Origin: Bradyrhizobium sp. JYMT SZCCT0180 | GTDB lineage: Bacteria > Pseudomonadota > Alphaproteobacteria > Rhizobiales > Xanthobacteraceae | DNA: 64,000 nucleotides | Direction: 5' to 3' | Assembly: GCF_018130165.1 (NCBI RefSeq) | Contig: NZ_JAFCLZ010000033.1 | Span: 1-64,000, forward strand | Part shown: positions 1 to 11,711 of the stretch, piece after piece | Position numbering within the stretch: position 1 is the stretch's first letter | Layout: each line of letters opens with the position of its first letter | Notes under the pieces: model-generated | Told to the model about the DNA's origin: nothing | Databases searched by the model: none | What the model saw: the letters and a program-made list of their open reading frames with translations, nothing else | Program-made: the position numbers and the translations under genes

Positions 1-391
1 ACCCGGCCTTCCCTGCGCAATGGCTTTACGGCTTATGCCGTGATCTCCCCGGAGACGAGTTCTTGGTTGACTCCGTCACTGACGTTTCCGCTTGCGCTTC
101 TCCGACAGCTTGACACCTGCAACGGGTGCCAGGACCACACGGTTTTGCCGTACGCTTAGTCCACGCCGTCGTCGAGGCGTAAACCAGCGTCCACCGCAAC
201 CCGTCCAACGTCCGTGACGACGGCCGACGCCCTTCTGAGTAGGACGGGATGGCGATAGATGCGCACTGATTTGGGTCGGCCGACAACAGAAATATTTTTG
301 ATTTGCAGAACTTTTCTACTTGACATGATTTCCGTAAATCAGAAGTGATTTGCCCGTCGGGTTGTTTTGTCGCACTCAACCGTCATTGCGA
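1..391. repeat. Long intergenic repeat, copy A (cut by window start)
   Basis: This stretch is nearly identical to 32622-33008, apart from scattered substitutions and small indels. It has no convincing gene. It contains a perfect inverted repeat TGATTT-CCGT-AAATCA at 326-341, just after a TTGACA at 320-325. The similarity to the second copy stops about where the next palindromic repeat starts (CGTCATTGCG). A minus-strand reading frame across it also exists in the other copy but looks like a by-product of the repeat. Confidence 0.85.
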
Positions 392-458
392 GCGGAGCGA
401 AGCAATCTACGACGCGGTCGGGAGCAATATGGATTGCTTCGCTGCGCTCGCAATGACG
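381..458. repeat. Palindromic repeat, family R1
   Basis: The arms are CGTCATTGCGAGCGGAGCGA... and ...CGCTGCGCTCGCAATGACG. The same arms occur at 14128-14209 and 48506-48624, a variant at 30972-31117 and a half copy at 44750-44778. Confidence 0.85.
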
Positions 459-484
459 AGGAGAGAACGACATCCAAATCAAGC

Positions 485-610
485 TGTCATTCCCCGATGC
501 GCAATTGCGCATCTGAGGGCTCGCGTAGCGAGAGCCCGGAATCCATTGAGCGGCAGCGTGCGCGGCCCGATGGATTCCGGGTTCGCGCTACGCGCGCCCC
601 GGAATGACGG
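485..610. repeat. Palindromic repeat, family R2
   Basis: An inverted repeat built on GTCATTCC and GGCCCGGAATCCAT-like segments, ending GCGCGCCCCGGAATGACGG. Related copies are at 49728-49833, 61908-62005 and 63151-63231. It ends 23 bases past the stop codon of the minus-strand chemoreceptor gene, so it may act as its transcript end. Confidence 0.8.
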
Positions 611-632
611 AGCGAAGTACAAACGAAGAGAA

Positions 633-2672
633 CTACGCCGCGCGGATGTTCGCCATGAAGCGGTCGAGCTCTTCGCGCAGCCGGGTGCTTTCGCTCGACA
701 GCGTGCGCGCCGAGTGCAGCACCTCTTCCGAGGCCGTGCCGGTTTCGGTCGCGCCGCGGTTGACCTGCATGATGCTGGCAGCGGCTTCTTCGGTGCCTTG
801 CGCGACGTTCTGGACGCTGCGTGCGATTTCCTGCGTCGCCGAACTCTGCTGCTCGACCGCGTCCGCAATCGTCGTGGCGATGTCGGAGATCTTGCCGATG
901 GTGCCGCCGATTTCCTTGATCGCGGCGACCGATTCCTGGGTTGCGCCCTGCATGCCCGAGATGTGATTGGAAATCTCGTCGGTCGCCTTCGCGGTCTGGC
1001 TGGCGAGCGATTTGACCTCGGAGGCGACGACGGCAAAGCCGCGGCCGGCATCGCCGGCACGAGCCGCCTCGATGGTCGCGTTCAGCGCCAGCAGGTTGGT
1101 CTGCTCGGCAATCGCCGTGATCAGCTTGACCACGTCACCGATCTCTTGTGCCGCGCGCGACAGTTTTCCGATGCGGTTATCGGTCTGTTCGGCCTGGCGC
1201 ACCGCGGCTTCCGCAATCTGGCTGGATTCCTTGACGCGGCGGCCGATCTCGTCCACGGACGCCGAAAGCTCCTCGGTCGCGGATGCCACCGATTGCATGT
1301 TGCCGGACGCTTGTTCCGAAGCGCCGGCGACCTGGCTCGACAGGCTCTGGGTGGTTTCCGCCGTTCGCGTCAGCGTTCCCGCCGATGCTTCCAGCTGCAC
1401 GGCCGAGGCCGAGACGTTGGAGACGATGGCGCCGACAGCGGCCTCGAATTCGTCGGCAAAGCGAATCAGCTCAGTGCGGCGCGCGGCGCTGCTCGCCTTG
1501 TTCTGCGCCTCCTGCGTGGCGGCGTCGCGTTCGGCCTTGGCGACCGCCTGAACCTTGAACTCCTCGACCGCGCTGGCCATCTCGCCGAGTTCGTCCTTGC
1601 GCCCGAGGCCGGGCAGCACGACGTCGAAATTGCCGGCGGCGAGTTCACGCATCGCCTTGCACATTGCGGTCATCGGCTTGGAAATGCCCTTGCCGAGGAA
1701 AAACGCCCAGATGCAGCCGAGCAGGAAGCCGCCGGCCGCCAGGATCAGGATCAGCCGTTCGGTTTCGCCAATGCTCGCGTTCGACTCGGCCTCGAGCCGC
1801 TTCTGATCGGCCAGCAGGCTGGACTTCATGACGGCAGCGCCCTTGCTGATCGCGGTGACGGAATCCGTCATGTCGAGCGTCAGATCATCGATTTCCTTGG
1901 CGTTGTGAATCAGCTTGGCGAGCGCCTCGCGGTAGGCTTCCAGAAGTCCGGCGGAATCCTTGAGGTCAGCCACGACCTTTTCAGTCTTCGAGGAAATCGA
2001 CTTCAGCGAGTTCTCGACGAATTTCAGGCGCGCCAACGCGCTGGCGGCCACCGCCTTATCCGAATTGATGACGAACGTGTTGACCAGTGCGGTGACAGCC
2101 TGAAACTGCTCGTAGACCTTCTTCGCGCCGAGACTGATGAGCTGCTGCTCGGACTCCTCGGCGTTGCTGGGGAGATCGTCGAGCTTGTAGTGCAGCGACA
2201 TGCCGCTGCGTGTGAGCTGGTTCTGGGTGATCCGCGCGCTCTCGTCCTTGACCTTGACGACATCGGCAAAGATCTTGGCAAAGGCGCGGAATTCCCGCTC
2301 CAGCTTGGCGAGCTGTTCAAGCCGGCCTGGATCGGTGGTACCCTTCATCGAGGCAGTAATGGCTGCCTTCAGGCTGGCTTCGGCCGCCAGCGCCGCCTTG
2401 CCATCCTCTTCCTTGGCCGTGACCACGAAATAGCGGGCGAGCGAACTATAGGAAATCAGCTCGCGGTCGATGTCGCGCGCCAGATCGGCTTCCAGCACGC
2501 TGCGCCGGTAGGCGTCCACGCCTCCGGAAACGTGCTCAAATCCCATATAGGCAATGCCCATGCTGACCGCCGAGATGGCCAGCGTCACGGCAAAGCCAAG
2601 CATGATCTTGGCGCGGAATCGAAGGGTTGGGAGTTTGATCGAGAACAAGCCCGTACGTTTCTTCAATCCCAC
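633..2672 (-). CDS. Methyl-accepting chemotaxis protein
   Basis: A membrane chemoreceptor of about 679 residues that passes periplasmic signals to a CheA/CheW complex. After a basic N-terminus there is a first membrane helix near residues 22-43, a helical ligand-binding region of about 260 residues, a second membrane helix near 300-325, a HAMP domain (GKGISKPMTAMCKAMRELA), and a long signalling coiled coil with the conserved hairpin tip (QTNLLALNATIEAARAG, GRGFAVVASEV). GTG at 2672 is preferred because GGGGGG lies about six bases upstream; a longer reading frame to 2738 lacks such a site. No che genes are in the window, so this is an orphan receptor, and the ligand cannot be told. Confidence 0.93.
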   Translation of the reverse strand: MGLKKRTGLFSIKLPTLRFRAKIMLGFAVTLAISAVSMGIAYMGFEHVSGGVDAYRRSVLEADLARDIDRELISYSSLARYFVVTAKEEDGKAALAAEASLKAAITASMKGTTDPGRLEQLAKLEREFRAFAKIFADVVKVKDESARITQNQLTRSGMSLHYKLDDLPSNAEESEQQLISLGAKKVYEQFQAVTALVNTFVINSDKAVAASALARLKFVENSLKSISSKTEKVVADLKDSAGLLEAYREALAKLIHNAKEIDDLTLDMTDSVTAISKGAAVMKSSLLADQKRLEAESNASIGETERLILILAAGGFLLGCIWAFFLGKGISKPMTAMCKAMRELAAGNFDVVLPGLGRKDELGEMASAVEEFKVQAVAKAERDAATQEAQNKASSAARRTELIRFADEFEAAVGAIVSNVSASAVQLEASAGTLTRTAETTQSLSSQVAGASEQASGNMQSVASATEELSASVDEIGRRVKESSQIAEAAVRQAEQTDNRIGKLSRAAQEIGDVVKLITAIAEQTNLLALNATIEAARAGDAGRGFAVVASEVKSLASQTAKATDEISNHISGMQGATQESVAAIKEIGGTIGKISDIATTIADAVEQQSSATQEIARSVQNVAQGTEEAAASIMQVNRGATETGTASEEVLHSARTLSSESTRLREELDRFMANIRAA

Positions 2673-3083
2673 CTCAAGCCCCCCGTTTTCATTCTGAAAA
2701 CCCGTATCGGCAGGCCCTGCCCCCGATCCAGTGCGCAAAACTAAGGCACAATGGATAAGGGTGCGTAAATTCCGGCCGCATTCCCCTTGGGTTGCAGGGC
2801 TGGAAGCATGCTTTTTTTGTCTTGGTCCCCTGGGGGCCCGGACGATCTCCGAAAGTATGATGCGGTGCGGGGTGGACGAGACCTCATCCCGTCAATCGCC
2901 ACGCGCAGCGCTTTGGCCGCAGCTCGACTCGCCCGCTGGAAGACGGCCGAAGAATCGGCTGATCGACGCCGCGTCGCCGCGAGGATGTCATCACAATGAC
3001 AGGGGCGACCAAAATCCTAGTTGCAAGTTCCCTCGCCCGTGTTTCTAATTGGAATAATTATAAAACATCGGGAGGTATCACGC
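2673..3083. other. Divergent intergenic region
   Basis: 411 bases between the chemoreceptor and coxS. I see no gene. The coxS ribosome binding site GGAGG is at 3071-3075. I could not pick out a convincing sigma-70 promoter or operator. Confidence 0.6.
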
Positions 3084-3569
<486 letters not shown>

Positions 3570-3654
3570 CTGCCGCAGGCCACCAAGACTGAATCCAAGA
3601 CCGCGTTTCGATGGAAATGGCGGAAAACAATAACTCCGGTCGGGAGGACAGGAC

Positions 3655-5994
<2,340 letters not shown>

Positions 5995-6008
5995 GAGGGA
6001 GCACCATC

Positions 6009-6809
6009 ATGTACGAGACCACTTATCATCGCCCCTCCTCGGTCGACGAAGCCGTGGCGCTTTTCGGCAAGGGCAAAGAAGCGAAGTTCCTGGCTGGCGG
6101 ACAAACGCTGCTTCCGGTGATGAAGCAGCGTCTAGCTGCACCATCCGACGTTATTGACGTCGCCAGGATCAAGGAACTGATTGGCATCGAGCCAACCGGC
6201 GACGGCATCATGATCAAGGCGGCGACAACCCATTACGACGTGGCCACGAGCGGAACCGTGCAAAAGGCGATCCCCGCGCTGGCTTACCTCGCCTCGCTGA
6301 TCGGCGATCCGGCCGTGCGATATCGCGGCACGATCGGCGGCTCGCTTGCCAACAACGATCCCGCGGCCGACTATCCGGCGGCGGTGCTGGCGCTCGGTGC
6401 CACCGTGAAAACCAACAAGCGGTCGATATCGGCGGATGATTTCTTCAAGGGCCTGTTCTCGACGGCGCTCGACGACGGCGAAATCATCACCGCCGTGTCG
6501 TTCCCGGTTCAGGCCAAGGCGGGCTATTCCAAGTTCAACAACCCGGCGTCGCGCTTTGCCCTGACCGGCGTGTTCGTCGCCAGGACCCCCGCAGGTGACG
6601 TTCGCGTCGCCGCCACCGGCGCATCGCAAAACGGCGTCATGCGGGTACCGGTGATCGAGGCCGCGCTGAAGGCGAACTGGTCGGCCGGCGCGCTCGACAG
6701 CATCAAAGTCTCCGACAGCGGCATGCTCGCCGATATCCACGGCTCCGCGGCCTATCGTGCCAACCTGGTCAAGGTAATGGCGCAGCGCGCGGTGACCGCG
6801 GCGGGCTAG
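6009..6809 (+). CDS. coxM: Molybdenum hydroxylase FAD-binding subunit (CoxM-like)
   Basis: The medium flavoprotein subunit, 266 residues, which takes electrons from the [2Fe-2S] clusters and hands them to the acceptor. The two FAD-binding signatures of the vanillyl-alcohol-oxidase-type fold are visible as AGGQTLLPVMK near the N-terminus and TIGGSLANNDPAAD near residue 110. ATG at 6009 is chosen because GAGAGGGA precedes it and the family start YETTYHRPSS follows. It begins 14 bases after the coxL stop, so the three genes form one transcription unit. Confidence 0.95.
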   Translation: MYETTYHRPSSVDEAVALFGKGKEAKFLAGGQTLLPVMKQRLAAPSDVIDVARIKELIGIEPTGDGIMIKAATTHYDVATSGTVQKAIPALAYLASLIGDPAVRYRGTIGGSLANNDPAADYPAAVLALGATVKTNKRSISADDFFKGLFSTALDDGEIITAVSFPVQAKAGYSKFNNPASRFALTGVFVARTPAGDVRVAATGASQNGVMRVPVIEAALKANWSAGALDSIKVSDSGMLADIHGSAAYRANLVKVMAQRAVTAAG

Positions 6810-6923
6810 CTTCTAGACACAAGTTCCTATGCCAGCGGCGCGCAGCGATGCGCGCCGCTCTGCATTTGGTCAGTTTCTTGGGCAAAGAATGCTTGCCACG
6901 CGCAGCCGGAGGCGAGACAATTT

Positions 6924-6958
6924 AGCTAATCAGCTAATTAAAAATACCTCTGTGGGAG
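6924..6958 (+). promoter_or_regulatory. Direct repeat and ribosome binding site before the CoA-transferase-family gene
   Basis: AGCTAAT occurs twice (6924-6930 and 6932-6938) in an AT-rich patch unusual for this GC-rich DNA. GGAG at 6955-6958 sits 8 bases before GTG 6967 and decides the start. The repeat may be part of a promoter or a regulator site; no cognate regulator is adjacent. Confidence 0.35.
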
Positions 6959-6966
6959 AACAAGAC

Positions 6967-8076
6967 GTGCTCGACAAACCCGCCGCCCAATCCGCAGTTC
7001 GCGCCTCCGGCCCGCTCGCCGGTTTTCGCATCGTCGAGTTCGCGGGCATCGGCCCCGGGCCGTTCGCCTGCATGATGCTGGCCGACATGGGCGCTGAGGT
7101 CGTGACGCTCGACCGCGTCGGCGCCAAAAAGAATTTGAAATCGGTGGCGGGCCGCGGCCGCAAAGTCGTCGAACTCGATCTGAAGGACAAGGCGTCAGTC
7201 GCAAGCGTGCTCGATTTGCTCGCCAATGCCGACGCGCTGATCGAAGGCTTTCGTCCCGGCGTGATGGAGCGGCTGGGCCTCGGGCCTGAAATCGTGATGG
7301 CGCGCAATCCGCGCCTGGTGTTCGGCCGCATGACCGGCTGGGGCCAGGAAGGCCCGCTGGCGCAGGCCGCCGGCCATGACATCAATTACATCTCGGTGTC
7401 AGGCGCGCTCGCCGCGATCGGCACCAAGGAGAAGCCGGTGCCGCCGCTCAATCTGGTCGGCGATTTCGGCGGCGGCGCGCTCTATCTCGTGGTCGGCGTC
7501 CTCGCTGCGCTGCTGGAAGCCTCGAAATCCGGCAAGGGCCAAGTGGTCGATGCCGCGATGTGCGACGGGGCGGCATCGCTGATGTCGATGTTCTTCGACA
7601 TGACCGCGATCGGCCGCTGGACCGAAGGCCGCGATCAGAATTTCCTCGACGGCGGCGCGCATTTTTATGGCGTTTATGAATGCTCCTGCGGCAATTTCAT
7701 TTCGATCGGATCGATCGAGCCGCAATTCTACGCGCTGCTGCGCGAGCATGCCGCGCTTACCGATGCCGATTTCGACGCTCAGATGGACCGCAACGCCTGG
7801 CCGGCACTGAAGGAAAAACTGACAAAAGTGTTCAAGAGCAAGAGCCGCGAAGACTGGTGCAAGATCATGGAAGGCACCGACATCTGCTTCGCGCCAATCC
7901 TGACCATGGCGGAAGCGCCGAAGCATCCGCACAACGCGGCGCGGAAGATCTTCGTCGAGCGCCACGGGGTTACGCAGCCCGCGCCGGCGCCGCGTTTTTC
8001 GCGGACACCATCGGCGATCCGGGATGCGGAGAAGGCTGATATTGGGGAGCTGACGAAAGAGTGGACCAAGCGATGA
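6967..8076 (+). CDS. CaiB/BaiF-family CoA protein, alpha-methylacyl-CoA racemase-like
   Basis: A class III CoA-transferase-fold enzyme of 369 residues. The segments GHDINYIS, PLNLVGDFGGG and GSIEPQFYALL match the alpha-methylacyl-CoA racemase branch, where the catalytic His, Asp and Glu lie in exactly these three motifs (Mycobacterium Mcr His126, Asp156, Glu241). So a racemase that epimerises 2-methylacyl-CoA esters is more likely than a CoA transferase. The GTG start at 6967 has a good GGAG site. It lies 157 bases after coxM on the same strand and could be co-transcribed, but no pathway link to coxSLM is evident. Confidence 0.88.
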   Translation: MLDKPAAQSAVRASGPLAGFRIVEFAGIGPGPFACMMLADMGAEVVTLDRVGAKKNLKSVAGRGRKVVELDLKDKASVASVLDLLANADALIEGFRPGVMERLGLGPEIVMARNPRLVFGRMTGWGQEGPLAQAAGHDINYISVSGALAAIGTKEKPVPPLNLVGDFGGGALYLVVGVLAALLEASKSGKGQVVDAAMCDGAASLMSMFFDMTAIGRWTEGRDQNFLDGGAHFYGVYECSCGNFISIGSIEPQFYALLREHAALTDADFDAQMDRNAWPALKEKLTKVFKSKSREDWCKIMEGTDICFAPILTMAEAPKHPHNAARKIFVERHGVTQPAPAPRFSRTPSAIRDAEKADIGELTKEWTKR

Positions 8077-8079
8077 GCG

Positions 8080-8168
8080 GTAGGGTGGGCAAAGGCGCAC
8101 TTTGCGCCGTGCCCACCATCACGAGCAACGCAAGGAATGGTGGGCACGCTTCGCTTTGCCCACCCTAC
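8080..8168. repeat. Palindromic repeat, family R3
   Basis: The outer arms GTAGGGTGGGCAAAG and CTTTGCCCACCCTAC are inverted, with a second inverted pair GTGCCCACCAT/ATGGTGGGCAC inside. A second copy lies at 39724-39818. Here it separates two convergent genes and may serve as a two-way terminator. Confidence 0.85.
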
Positions 8169-8191
8169 GCATCTGAGTTCCGACGAACGAG

Positions 8192-9307
8192 TTACGCCGC
8201 GTCCACCTTCAACACGCCCCTGCGAATCTGATCCTCCTCGATCGATTCGAACAGCGCCTTGAAGTTGCCCTCGCCGAATCCATCGTCGCCCTTGCGCTGG
8301 ATGAACTCGAAGAAGATCGGCCCGATCGCATTCGCCGAGAAGATCTGCAACAGCACCTTGGTGTGGCCGCCTTCGACGACGCCCTCGCCGTCGATCAAAA
8401 TGCCGTCGCGCTGCAGCCGTGCGACGTCCTCGCCATGCCGGGGCAGCCGTGCATCGATCTTCTCGAAGTAAGTCAGCGGCGGTGACGGCATGAACGGCAG
8501 ACCGTCGGCGCGCAGCGCCTCCACCGTGCCGTAAATGTCCCGCGCGCCGCAGGCGATGTGCTGGATGCCCTCGCCGCGATAAATGTTGAGATATTCCTCG
8601 ATCTGGCCGGAATCGCCTGCGTCCTCGTTGATCGGAATCCGGATCTTGCCGTCCGGGCTGGTCAGCGCGCGCGAGAACAGGCCGGAGGCGCGGCCCTCGA
8701 TGTCGAAGAAACGGATCTGGCGGAAATTGAACAGTTTTGCGTAGAAGCCGGTCCATACATCCATGCGGCCGCGATGAACGTTGTGGGTGAGGTGGTCGAT
8801 ATAGAACAGACCGGCGCCGGCGGGCCGCGGGTCTTTGGCGCCGAGCCATTCGAACTCGGCGGCATAGGCCGAGCCCTTGGCGCCGTAGCGATCGACGAAA
8901 TACAGCAGACTGCCGCCGATGCCCTTGATGGCGGGAACGTCGAGCGTCTTCTGCGCTGACGGGACATCCGCAGGCTCCGCGCCGAGCGAAATCGCGCGTT
9001 CATAGGCCTGATTCGCATCGACCACGCGGAACGCCATCGACGGCGCGCAGGGGCCGTGGGCGGCCACGAAATTAAAACCGTGCGTGCCGGGCTCCTCGTT
9101 GATGAGGTAATTGATGTCGCCCTGGCGATAGACCGTGATGTTCTTTGTCTTGTGGCGGGCGACCGGCACATAGCCCATCAGCTTGAACAGCGCGTGCAGT
9201 TCTTCCGGTTTTGGGTGAGCGTATTCGACGAACTCGAAACCGTCGGTGCCCATCGGATTGTCGGCGCTGATGGTAGCGGCCGGCGCGTCGTGCGGAAATG
9301 GACCCAT
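8192..9307 (-). CDS. hppD: 4-hydroxyphenylpyruvate dioxygenase
   Basis: A non-haem iron(II) dioxygenase that turns 4-hydroxyphenylpyruvate into homogentisate, the entry step of tyrosine breakdown. 371 residues, made of two vicinal-oxygen-chelate halves. The iron ligands are the His of IDHLTHNV, the His of GIQHIAC and the Glu of FFEFIQRKGDDGFGEGNF; that last segment with its C-terminal helix is diagnostic for HPPD. ATG at 9307 follows GGGAG. It is divergent from an Lrp-type regulator 107 bases away, and hmgA and fahA lie about 1-5 kb further on. Confidence 0.96.
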   Translation of the reverse strand: MGPFPHDAPAATISADNPMGTDGFEFVEYAHPKPEELHALFKLMGYVPVARHKTKNITVYRQGDINYLINEEPGTHGFNFVAAHGPCAPSMAFRVVDANQAYERAISLGAEPADVPSAQKTLDVPAIKGIGGSLLYFVDRYGAKGSAYAAEFEWLGAKDPRPAGAGLFYIDHLTHNVHRGRMDVWTGFYAKLFNFRQIRFFDIEGRASGLFSRALTSPDGKIRIPINEDAGDSGQIEEYLNIYRGEGIQHIACGARDIYGTVEALRADGLPFMPSPPLTYFEKIDARLPRHGEDVARLQRDGILIDGEGVVEGGHTKVLLQIFSANAIGPIFFEFIQRKGDDGFGEGNFKALFESIEEDQIRRGVLKVDAA

Positions 9308-9358
9308 GGCGGAATCTCCCTGATTTGATGTCAGGAGTTTCCGCCAGATCAGGCGCAA

Positions 9359-9410
9359 TGTGCATGCAAATGGCGACGGAATTGGCTATAGTCATGCACA
9401 GTTCGTGCAT
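9359..9410. promoter_or_regulatory. Palindromic GTGCAT elements between hppD and the Lrp-type gene
   Basis: The stretch holds ATGCAC-AGTTC-GTGCAT at 9394-9410, a perfect inverted repeat with 6-base arms, and TGTGCATGCA around 9359-9368, which carries the same half site. Spaced dyads like these are typical for Lrp/AsnC regulators. The likely binder is the product of the next gene. Confidence 0.55.
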
Positions 9411-9413
9411 CAA

Positions 9414-9905
9414 ATGGACATTTCGCGCATGATTCCGGTAGACGCTTTCGACCTAAAAATGCTGGCCGCGCTGCAGGACGACGGCCGGCTGACCAACCAG
9501 CAACTGGCCGATCTGGTCGGCCTGTCGGCATCGCAATGCTCGCGGCGGCGGATGCGGCTCGAAGAAGAGAAAGTGATCGCGGGCTATCACGCCGACCTCG
9601 CCTCCGAGGCGCTCGGCTTCAACCTGATCGCCTTCATCCACATCACGCTGGCGACGCATTCGCCCGACAACGCCAAGAAGTTCCGTGCGCTGGTGGGCCG
9701 CGTCGACGCGATCCAGGAGGCATACTCGCTGACCGGTGATGCCGATTATCTCTTGAAGGCCGTGCTGCGCGACCTCAAGAGCCTGTCCGACATCGTCAAC
9801 AACGTGCTGATGCCGCACCAGAGCGTGGCGCATGTACGCTCGTCGATCGTGCTCGACCGGCTGAAGGAAAGCGCGAAGCTGCCGCTAAAGGAATTGGCGC
9901 GATAG
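9414..9905 (+). CDS. Lrp/AsnC-family transcriptional regulator
   Basis: About 163 residues: an N-terminal helix-turn-helix (DFDLKMLAALQDD-like start, then LTNQQLADLVGLSASQCSRRR) followed by the RAM ligand-binding domain (AFIHITLATHS, EAYSLTGDADYLLKAVL). Family members sense amino acids or related acids. Divergence from hppD with dyads between them suggests it controls hppD in response to tyrosine, phenylalanine or an intermediate. ATG 9414 or 9429 are both possible; neither has a strong ribosome binding site. An in-frame ATG at 9360 would place the whole operator inside the gene. Confidence 0.9.
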   Translation: MDISRMIPVDAFDLKMLAALQDDGRLTNQQLADLVGLSASQCSRRRMRLEEEKVIAGYHADLASEALGFNLIAFIHITLATHSPDNAKKFRALVGRVDAIQEAYSLTGDADYLLKAVLRDLKSLSDIVNNVLMPHQSVAHVRSSIVLDRLKESAKLPLKELAR

Positions 9906-10002
9906 AGTTTGAGGCTTATGGCCGAAATCGAGGGGTATTCGCCATTCGCTTTCGACAGCCAGTTTGCGATGATCCCGTTCGAACCAACGCGAAGAGACGA
10001 TC

Positions 10003-10314
10003 ATGGCGCTGCAACTCCGGCCGAACTGCGAATTTTGCGACAAGGACCTGCCGCCGAACGCGATCGACGCGCGGATCTGTTCCTATGAGTGCACGTTCTG
10101 CGCCGACTGTGCCGACAACAAGCTGGACAATGTGTGCCCGAACTGCGGCGGCGGTTTTGTGCCGCGGCCGATCCGCCCCGCGCAGGAATGGCGGCCGGGC
10201 GTCTGCGTTGTAAAGCAGGCGCCGTCAGACAAGCGCGTGCATCTGAAGTTCAGCGTCGAGGATTGCGCGGCGCATTCGGCGCGGCTGAAGGATATTCGTC
10301 CCGAGGATCGCTAA
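10003..10314 (+). CDS. DUF1272 small zinc-ribbon-like protein
   Basis: 103 residues. The N-terminal half carries CEFC, CSYEC, CADC and CPNC pairs, which look like a small cysteine-rich zinc-binding module, and the order fits DUF1272 proteins of unknown role. The C-terminal half is polar with no motif. The gene converges with fahA and the two coding ends overlap by four bases (10311-10314), so the stop codons TAA and TAG share bases. Confidence 0.8.
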   Translation: MALQLRPNCEFCDKDLPPNAIDARICSYECTFCADCADNKLDNVCPNCGGGFVPRPIRPAQEWRPGVCVVKQAPSDKRVHLKFSVEDCAAHSARLKDIRPEDR

Positions 10315-11582
10315 CCCGCCGGCGTGATCGTGCCTTCGACCTCACCAAATCCGACGCGGTAGCCGTCGCCCTGGCACCAGCCGCGCATCACGAGCGAATC
10401 GCCATCTTCGAGGAACGTGCGCTTGACGCCGCCGGGCAATTCAACCGGCTCTGTGCCATTCCAGCTGATCTCCAGCAGGCTGCCGCGTTGATCCTTCTCC
10501 GGGCCGGAGATGGTGCCGGACCCTAAGAGATCGCCGACATTCATGGCGCAGCCGGACGAGGCGTGGTGCACCAATTGCTGCACCGACGACCAGTACATGT
10601 ATTTGAAATTGGTCCGCGAGATATTTGCCGCCTCGTTCATCGAGCCGGCGCGCAGGGCGACGTCGAGCTGCATGTCGTAATTGTTCGGCTGCGCCTGGCG
10701 CAGATACTCCAGCGGCTGCGGATCCTGCGCAGGTCCCTGGACGCGGAACGGCTCCAGCGCCTCGCGCGTCACGACCCACGGGCTGATAGAGGTCGCAAAC
10801 GCCTTGGCCTGGAACGGGCCGAGCGGCACATATTCCCACTGCTGGATGTCGCGCGCGCTCCAGTCATTGAGGATCACGAATCCGAAGATCATCTCTTCGG
10901 CCTGTTTTTCAGTCAGCATCTCGCCGATCGCTGACGCCTGTCCGACGACGACTCCCATTTCCAGTTCGAAATCGAGCCGCTTGCACGGCCCAAAACTCGG
11001 CACGTCGGCGGTCGGCGGCTTCAATTGCCCGCGCGGCCGACGGACCCTGGTGCCGCTGACGACGACGGTGGATGCGCGGCCGTTGTAGCCGATCGGCATA
11101 TGCAGCCAATTCGGCTGCAGCGCATTGTCCTTGCCGCGGAACATGACGCCGACATTGGTGGCGTGCTCCTTGGAGGAATAGAAGTCAGTGTAGCCGGACA
11201 CCGCGATCGGCAGATGCAGCGTGACGTCCGCCATCGGCACCAGCGTGCGCTGGCGCAGCTTTTCATTGTCGCGCAGTTCGGGATGATCGTGGCGCAACAG
11301 CTCGCTGATCCGCGCCCGCGTCCGCGACCACACTTTTGGCCCGAGCGCCATGAAGGCGTTCAGCGATGCGTTCGCGAACACGCCGGGCTCGACGACGTCG
11401 ATCCGGCAATCCTGCGCGAGCTGCCATAGATCGAGCACATAGTCGCCGATCGCGACGCCAACGCGCGGGGCGAGCCCGTCCTTGGCGGAGAACACGCCAT
11501 AGGGGAGATTCTGGATCGGGAAATCCGACGCGGGATCGACCGGGATGAAGGATTTCAATTTGGGGTCGTTGGGGTGGGGCAC
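10311..11582 (-). CDS. fahA: Fumarylacetoacetase
   Basis: Hydrolyses fumarylacetoacetate to fumarate and acetoacetate, the last step of homogentisate breakdown. 423 residues, the usual length. The N-terminal SH3-like domain (YGVFSAKDGLAPRVGVAIGDYVLDL) is followed by the catalytic FAH domain with YTDFYSSKEHATNVG, DFELEMGVVVG, LNDWSARDIQQWEYVPLGPF and NVGDLLGSGTISGP; these carry the metal-binding Asp and Glu residues of the family. GTG at 11582 follows GGAG. It is the last gene of the minus-strand operon, 129 bases after hmgA, with a palindromic repeat in the gap. Confidence 0.96.
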   Translation of the reverse strand: MPHPNDPKLKSFIPVDPASDFPIQNLPYGVFSAKDGLAPRVGVAIGDYVLDLWQLAQDCRIDVVEPGVFANASLNAFMALGPKVWSRTRARISELLRHDHPELRDNEKLRQRTLVPMADVTLHLPIAVSGYTDFYSSKEHATNVGVMFRGKDNALQPNWLHMPIGYNGRASTVVVSGTRVRRPRGQLKPPTADVPSFGPCKRLDFELEMGVVVGQASAIGEMLTEKQAEEMIFGFVILNDWSARDIQQWEYVPLGPFQAKAFATSISPWVVTREALEPFRVQGPAQDPQPLEYLRQAQPNNYDMQLDVALRAGSMNEAANISRTNFKYMYWSSVQQLVHHASSGCAMNVGDLLGSGTISGPEKDQRGSLLEISWNGTEPVELPGGVKRTFLEDGDSLVMRGWCQGDGYRVGFGEVEGTITPAG

Positions 11583-11603
11583 GGTGTTTCTCCGATTGAA
11601 CAT

Positions 11604-11689
11604 CGTCATGGCCGGGCTTGACCCGGCCATCCACGACTTAGGCGACAGAGAAGAAAGTCGTGGATGCCCGGGACAAGCCCGGGCATGAC
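11604..11689. repeat. Palindromic repeat, family R4
   Basis: CGTCATGGCCGGGCTTGACC and GGACAAGCCCGGGCATGACG are inverted arms flanking a second inverted pair CCACGACT/AGTCGTGG. It sits between hmgA and fahA inside one operon. Relatives are at 28270-28336, 46070-46195 and 51639-51725. Confidence 0.85.
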
Positions 11690-11711
11690 GAAAAATTAGA
11701 GCGCAACGAAG

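Noticed and set aside
26..379. A 117-residue minus-strand frame, with a similar one at 32697-32996
   Set aside because: Both lie wholly in the two copies of the long repeat, share no protein-like conservation pattern and have no ribosome binding site. I treat them as by-products of the repeat.
1..391. An insertion sequence or transposon end
   Set aside because: No transposase gene, no terminal inverted repeats across the element and no visible target duplication.
345..2744. A 799-residue plus-strand open frame across the chemoreceptor gene
   Set aside because: It is the antisense of a clear chemoreceptor and begins inside a palindromic repeat; its composition (Arg/Gly/Leu-rich, no domain) is typical of high-GC antisense frames.
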